Below are positions 6,769 to 9,543 of a DNA stretch of 9,543 bases, piece by piece (within the stretch, counting starts at the first letter, position 1; each line of letters starts with the position of its first letter). The stretch comes from Planctomycetota bacterium (lineage in GTDB: Bacteria; Planctomycetota; Phycisphaerae; WQYP01; JAJZKY01). The notes under the pieces are model-generated. The model saw only the letters and a program-made list of their open reading frames with translations. It ran no database searches and was not told the origin of the DNA. The translations under genes and the position numbers were made by a program. The stretch is taken from assembly GCA_021803885.1 (NCBI GenBank), contig JAJZKY010000139.1, positions 1 to 9,543 of the forward strand. Reading direction: 5' to 3'.

Positions 6769-6917
6769 GGTGTCCTTTGCCATTTGCCCCCATGATGCTT
6801 GGGCCGCGCACGCCCAGCCATCTGCCGGCTATTCTAAACCTTCCCGGGTGCCAATGCGATACACAGGAGCAAATGAGCCCAAACAATGTCTCACCGCCTC
6901 AGGATTACATAGGCCAG
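6769..6917. other. Spacer between the CE7 esterase and the small membrane-protein gene
   Basis: This 149-base stretch has no convincing gene. On the minus strand there is a TAGAAT hexamer (6836 to 6831) that could be a -10, but TTGGCA (6854 to 6849) is only 12 bases from it, too close for a normal promoter. The small gene may have its own promoter here or be read from the esterase transcript. Confidence 0.3.
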
Positions 6918-7886
6918 CTACAAATAGCTTTTGACAAATTGCAGCCGCTCCAGCACCTGAAATGCCCCACCGCCTTCATGATTGTTAAATGGATAAAGCT
7001 TCATTTCTTTAGGTGCTGTGATGCGATTGTACACCGCAAAGCCCGTGCTGGGCGGGCAGATGTCGTCCATCAATGCCACAGAAAAAAGAGTTTTAGCCTT
7101 GATTCGCCGGGCGAAATGAATGCCGTCAAAATACGCCAGCGTATCAAATACCATATCCACGCGATGCCGGTGCGCCTTAAGATAGTGACTTATTTCGTTG
7201 TAAGGCGATGTGTCTACCAGCGTAACGGCCCGTCGGTAGTGGCATAGGAATGGAACGTCAGCCATAAGCAACTTGACGCGTGGACTTAAGGCGGCGGCCG
7301 CAATTGAAATACCACCTCCTTGGCTGGCTCCGGTTACGCCGATACGAGTTGCATCCACTTCGGGATGAGCCGCCGCAGCTTCGACGGCATGCACTGCATC
7401 GGTAAATACCCGCCGATAGAAATAGCTTTCTCGAGATTCGATGCCGCGGGTCATAAAGCCAGGCCGTTGCGGGCCGCAAACGCCTTCATCCGGCGTATCT
7501 CCCGTGGACCCGCTGCTGCAGCCCTGTCCGCGCGTATCCATGACAAAACAACCGATGCCCGCTACAGGCAAAGCCAAATGCTCCACCGGCAGCCCTCGCC
7601 CGCCGGTATACCCCACATAACTCACTACGCATGGATACTTTGCTCCGCGATCCGGCGGCAAAAGGATCCACCCTTTGATTCGCTGCCCCATAAAGCCGCC
7701 GAAACTGACATCCCATACGCGCACTTGTCGGTATACATCGCCGCCAAAGGGCGTAAATTGAGGCTGCAGTTCAAACTTTGCCGAATCAGTCAGCGTACCC
7801 TGCCAGAATATATCAAAATCCTGTGGAGCCGGTTCAGTCGGGGTATATTTCTGAAGTTGCTCCAAAGGCAAATCGAACCACGGCAT
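6918..7886 (-). CDS. CE7-family acetyl esterase (acetyl xylan esterase / cephalosporin C deacetylase type)
   Basis: An alpha/beta-hydrolase that removes acetyl groups from short acetylated sugars and related esters. The 322-residue length is typical of the family. The catalytic triad is visible and falls at the same numbers I recall for the Thermotoga maritima enzyme: Ser188 in GASQGG (186-191), Asp274 in LMDDICPP and His303 in NNHEGG. Also present are SYVGYTGGRG (89-98) and the family RGQG motif (119-122). There is no signal peptide, so it is cytosolic, as is usual for CE7 enzymes, which act on imported oligosaccharides. The start at ATG 7886 is chosen for GGAGGT four bases upstream; an in-frame TTG at 7898 would put this site inside the gene. 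It is followed on the same strand by the small membrane-protein gene and is divergent from the SPFH gene. The true substrate is not determined by sequence, and no sugar-catabolism genes are adjacent. Confidence 0.93.
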   Translation of the reverse strand: MPWFDLPLEQLQKYTPTEPAPQDFDIFWQGTLTDSAKFELQPQFTPFGGDVYRQVRVWDVSFGGFMGQRIKGWILLPPDRGAKYPCVVSYVGYTGGRGLPVEHLALPVAGIGCFVMDTRGQGCSSGSTGDTPDEGVCGPQRPGFMTRGIESRESYFYRRVFTDAVHAVEAAAAHPEVDATRIGVTGASQGGGISIAAAALSPRVKLLMADVPFLCHYRRAVTLVDTSPYNEISHYLKAHRHRVDMVFDTLAYFDGIHFARRIKAKTLFSVALMDDICPPSTGFAVYNRITAPKEMKLYPFNNHEGGGAFQVLERLQFVKSYL

Positions 7887-7928
7887 AACCACCTCCAAGA
7901 GCTGTCACAGGACGCCGTTTAACGCGCC

Positions 7929-7959
7929 AGTATAGGCAGCATGGCACGTAAACTAACAA
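7929..7959 (-). promoter_or_regulatory. Possible promoter of the CE7 esterase
   Basis: Reading the minus strand, TTGTTA (7959 to 7954) is followed after 19 bases by TATACT (7934 to 7929), about 42 bases before the esterase ATG. The hexamers are fair but the spacer is longer than the preferred 16-18, so this is a weak call. Confidence 0.28.
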
Positions 7960-8065
7960 GATATAATGTCGGCGGCAAGCATAAGAAATAAGCGCAGCCG
8001 TATGACCACGGCACGCATTGCTTGCCCGGCCGACCATGCATATAGGCTAAATCCTTTCTAAAGAT

Positions 8066-8093
8066 TTGCATCACAATCAAAGCGTGCTAATAT
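8066..8093 (+). promoter_or_regulatory. Candidate sigma70-like promoter of the SPFH gene
   Basis: TTGCAT at 8066-8071 and TAATAT at 8088-8093 are 16 bases apart, both good matches to the consensus, in an AT-rich stretch about 85 bases before the SPFH start. The predicted leader of roughly 75 bases includes the AGGAG ribosome binding site at 8167-8171. Confidence 0.45.
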
Positions 8094-8177
8094 TCCATGG
8101 ATTAAATTAAGCATGATAACGATGTAATCCAGGTAGTGCTTACGATGACACGTGGGGTTTTCTGCTAGGAGAAGGCA

Positions 8178-9543
8178 ATGATGCAATTTTCGATCGGCTG
8201 GATTGTTGCAGGAGTGCTTGTTGTAGCGCTGCTGATTGTGCTGTGGCGAAGCCGCATAATCGTTTACGTTCCAAACAACCGGGTGGGCATCGTGGAGAAG
8301 CTCTGGAGCGCGTCTGGCTCGATTACCAGCGGCATCTTGGCGACCGATCACCGTGCCGGCTTTCAAGCGGATATCATTCGCGGCGGCCTGCACTTTTTTC
8401 CGCCATTTCAGTTTCGTGTTCACAAGTTGCCGTTGGTTACGGTTCCTCAGGGGCGAATAGGCTACGTCTTTGCACGCGATGGTCAATCGCTGCAACCGTC
8501 ACAAACGCTTGCGTCAAACGCCTACGCCAGCAATTTTGAAAATGCTCGCGAATTCCTAAAAAGCGGCCAAAAGGGGCCGCAGCGCAAGCTGCTGCGTGAA
8601 GGCACCTATGCGATTAATTTGGCCTTGTTTGTGGTCATTACGGGTGATGGCTCGTCGTTCAACGTATTCAGCCACAACGTCAGCTCACAAGACCAGGCGA
8701 TGTTTCTGGGGATGGCCAAAGTCATTGGTGATCGCGGCGGATTTTCGCCAGTGATTATCCGCGACAACGACGATACCATCGGCATCGTTACCGTACACGA
8801 TGGACAGCCCCTAACCACCGGCGAAATTATCGCGCCCGTGGTGGGCGACGCCAAACACGATCACAATAATTTTCAGGACGCGGAAGTCTTCATTCAGGCC
8901 GGCGGTATGCGCGGCCGTCAATATCAAGTACTGGTAGAGGGAACCTACTACATCAACCGCCTGTTTGCCACGATAGAGCTTGTTCCCAAAACCATCATCC
9001 CCGTGGGCTTTGTGGGAGTGGTTGTGTCTTATACCGGGGACAAAGGCGAGGATGTTTCAGGTGATGCCTATCGTCATGGTGAGCTAGTCAAGCAGGGGTG
9101 CAAGGGCGTTTGGGATACGCCGCTGCTACCGGGGAAATATGCATTTAACATTTATGCCGGCAATATTGTCACCGTACCTGTTACAAACTTTATTCTCAAA
9201 TGGTCTAACGAAGTTACACAATCGCATAAGCTCGATGAAAATCTATCCGAGGTCTCGCTTATTACCCGCGATGCCTTCGAACCGACGCTGCCGCTATCAG
9301 TGGTATTGCACATAGATTACCGCAAAGCGCCTCTGGTAATTCAGCGATTCGGCGATATCAAAAAGCTGGTGGAACAAACGCTGGATCCCATGGTTAGCGC
9401 ATACTTTAAGAACATCGGACAAAATCGCACACTTATCGAACTGCTTCAGGATCGCAGCCAAATTCAAAACCAGTCTTCGCAGGAAATGCGCGACCGATTT
9501 GCCCTATACAACCTCGAACTGCAGGAGGTGTTGATCGGCACAC
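8178..9543 (+). CDS. Flotillin-like SPFH/band 7 membrane protein (3' end beyond the window)
   Basis: 455 codons are open to the right edge. Residues 6-22 form a single N-terminal membrane anchor. Then come VPNNRVGIVEKLWS (31-44), RGGLHFFPPFQFRVHKLPLV (68-87), IGYVFARDGQSL (94-105) and REGTYAINLA (140-149). This order is familiar from bacterial SPFH/flotillin-like proteins. Later segments repeat the same style: IGIVTVHDGQPL (201-212), VEGTYYIN (253-260), PVGFVGVVVSYTGDKG (275-290) and LPGKYAFNIYA (317-327). The band 7 part appears to run from about 365, with RDAFEPTLPLSVVLHIDYR at 364-382, and is still open at the edge. Flotillin-like proteins scaffold membrane domains; the exact role here is unknown. 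The start at ATG 8178 has AGGAG six bases upstream; ATG 8181 is an alternative two-codon start. It is divergent from the CE7 esterase. Confidence 0.88.
   Translation, partial: MMQFSIGWIVAGVLVVALLIVLWRSRIIVYVPNNRVGIVEKLWSASGSITSGILATDHRAGFQADIIRGGLHFFPPFQFRVHKLPLVTVPQGRIGYVFARDGQSLQPSQTLASNAYASNFENAREFLKSGQKGPQRKLLREGTYAINLALFVVITGDGSSFNVFSHNVSSQDQAMFLGMAKVIGDRGGFSPVIIRDNDDTIGIVTVHDGQPLTTGEIIAPVVGDAKHDHNNFQDAEVFIQAGGMRGRQYQVLVEGTYYINRLFATIELVPKTIIPVGFVGVVVSYTGDKGEDVSGDAYRHGELVKQGCKGVWDTPLLPGKYAFNIYAGNIVTVPVTNFILKWSNEVTQSHKLDENLSEVSLITRDAFEPTLPLSVVLHIDYRKAPLVIQRFGDIKKLVEQTLDPMVSAYFKNIGQNRTLIELLQDRSQIQNQSSQEMRDRFALYNLELQEVLIGT

Larger units (their letters stand above)
7887..8177. other. 291-base divergent intergenic region (CE7 esterase / SPFH protein)
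   Basis: This is the longest non-coding stretch in the window, between two outward-facing genes. It is more AT-rich toward the SPFH gene. It holds the candidate promoters listed separately; I see no RNA gene, repeat array or long hairpin in it. Confidence 0.6.

Noticed and set aside
6831..6855. Sigma54-like TTGGCAC element on the minus strand before the small gene
   Set aside because: The GG half is present, but the required TGC half at the right spacing is missing.
7320..7922. A 200-codon plus-strand open frame across the esterase gene
   Set aside because: It overlaps the CE7 esterase, whose triad and length are intact on the minus strand; no domain is visible in this frame.
7962..7967. 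TATAAT on the plus strand in the divergent spacer
   Set aside because: It is a perfect -10 hexamer but lacks a -35 at normal spacing and would give a leader of about 200 bases; the pair at 8066-8093 is better.
8058..8495. A 145-codon minus-strand open frame at the start of the SPFH gene
   Set aside because: It lies opposite the SPFH coding region, which has a good ribosome binding site and clear motifs; the minus product is featureless.

Overview
The window reads as ordinary chromosomal DNA from a bacterium, most likely a member of the Planctomycetota and perhaps of the class Phycisphaerae. This rests on recognised protein style, not on a search: the 577-residue membrane protein, the small signal-peptide/TM protein, the unusual CTP synthase and the flotillin-like protein all resemble planctomycete families as I remember them. 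Base composition looks moderately GC-rich. I see no rRNA, tRNA, CRISPR array, insertion sequence or phage gene.

Layout. The left edge holds the 5' part of a minus-strand NAD(P)H-hydrate dehydratase (nnrD, 413 to the window edge). It is divergent from nadK (536-1384, plus), across a 122-base spacer that contains an 8-base inverted repeat. After nadK, on the same strand and closely spaced, come a large polytopic membrane protein of unknown function (1418-3151), an M42-like metallo-aminopeptidase (3220-4428) and CTP synthase pyrG (4505-6349). pyrG has its own candidate promoter, lying among competing small hairpins. Convergent to pyrG are two minus-strand genes: a small secreted or membrane protein (6768-6400) and a CE7 acetyl-esterase/cephalosporin-C-deacetylase-like hydrolase (7886-6918). 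A 291-base divergent spacer (7887-8177) with a good sigma70-like promoter leads into a plus-strand flotillin/SPFH-like membrane protein (8178 to the right edge, incomplete).

How the genes fit together. nnrD repairs hydrated NAD(P)H and nadK makes NADP+, so the divergent pair is a small NAD(P) maintenance locus. pyrG supplies CTP. The peptidase and CE7 esterase fit breakdown of peptides and acetylated carbohydrates or similar esters. The membrane protein and the SPFH protein point to membrane organisation. I see no single dedicated pathway joining all of them.

Most notable points. (1) The CTP synthase keeps its synthetase Mg/ATP residues and the glutaminase Cys and His, but the Glu of the Cys-His-Glu triad (HPE motif) is Cys (HPC), and several otherwise near-invariant synthetase motifs are altered. 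(2) The SPFH protein carries repeated beta-type units before its SPFH segment, an arrangement reminiscent of the major vault protein. No clear new multi-gene system is visible.
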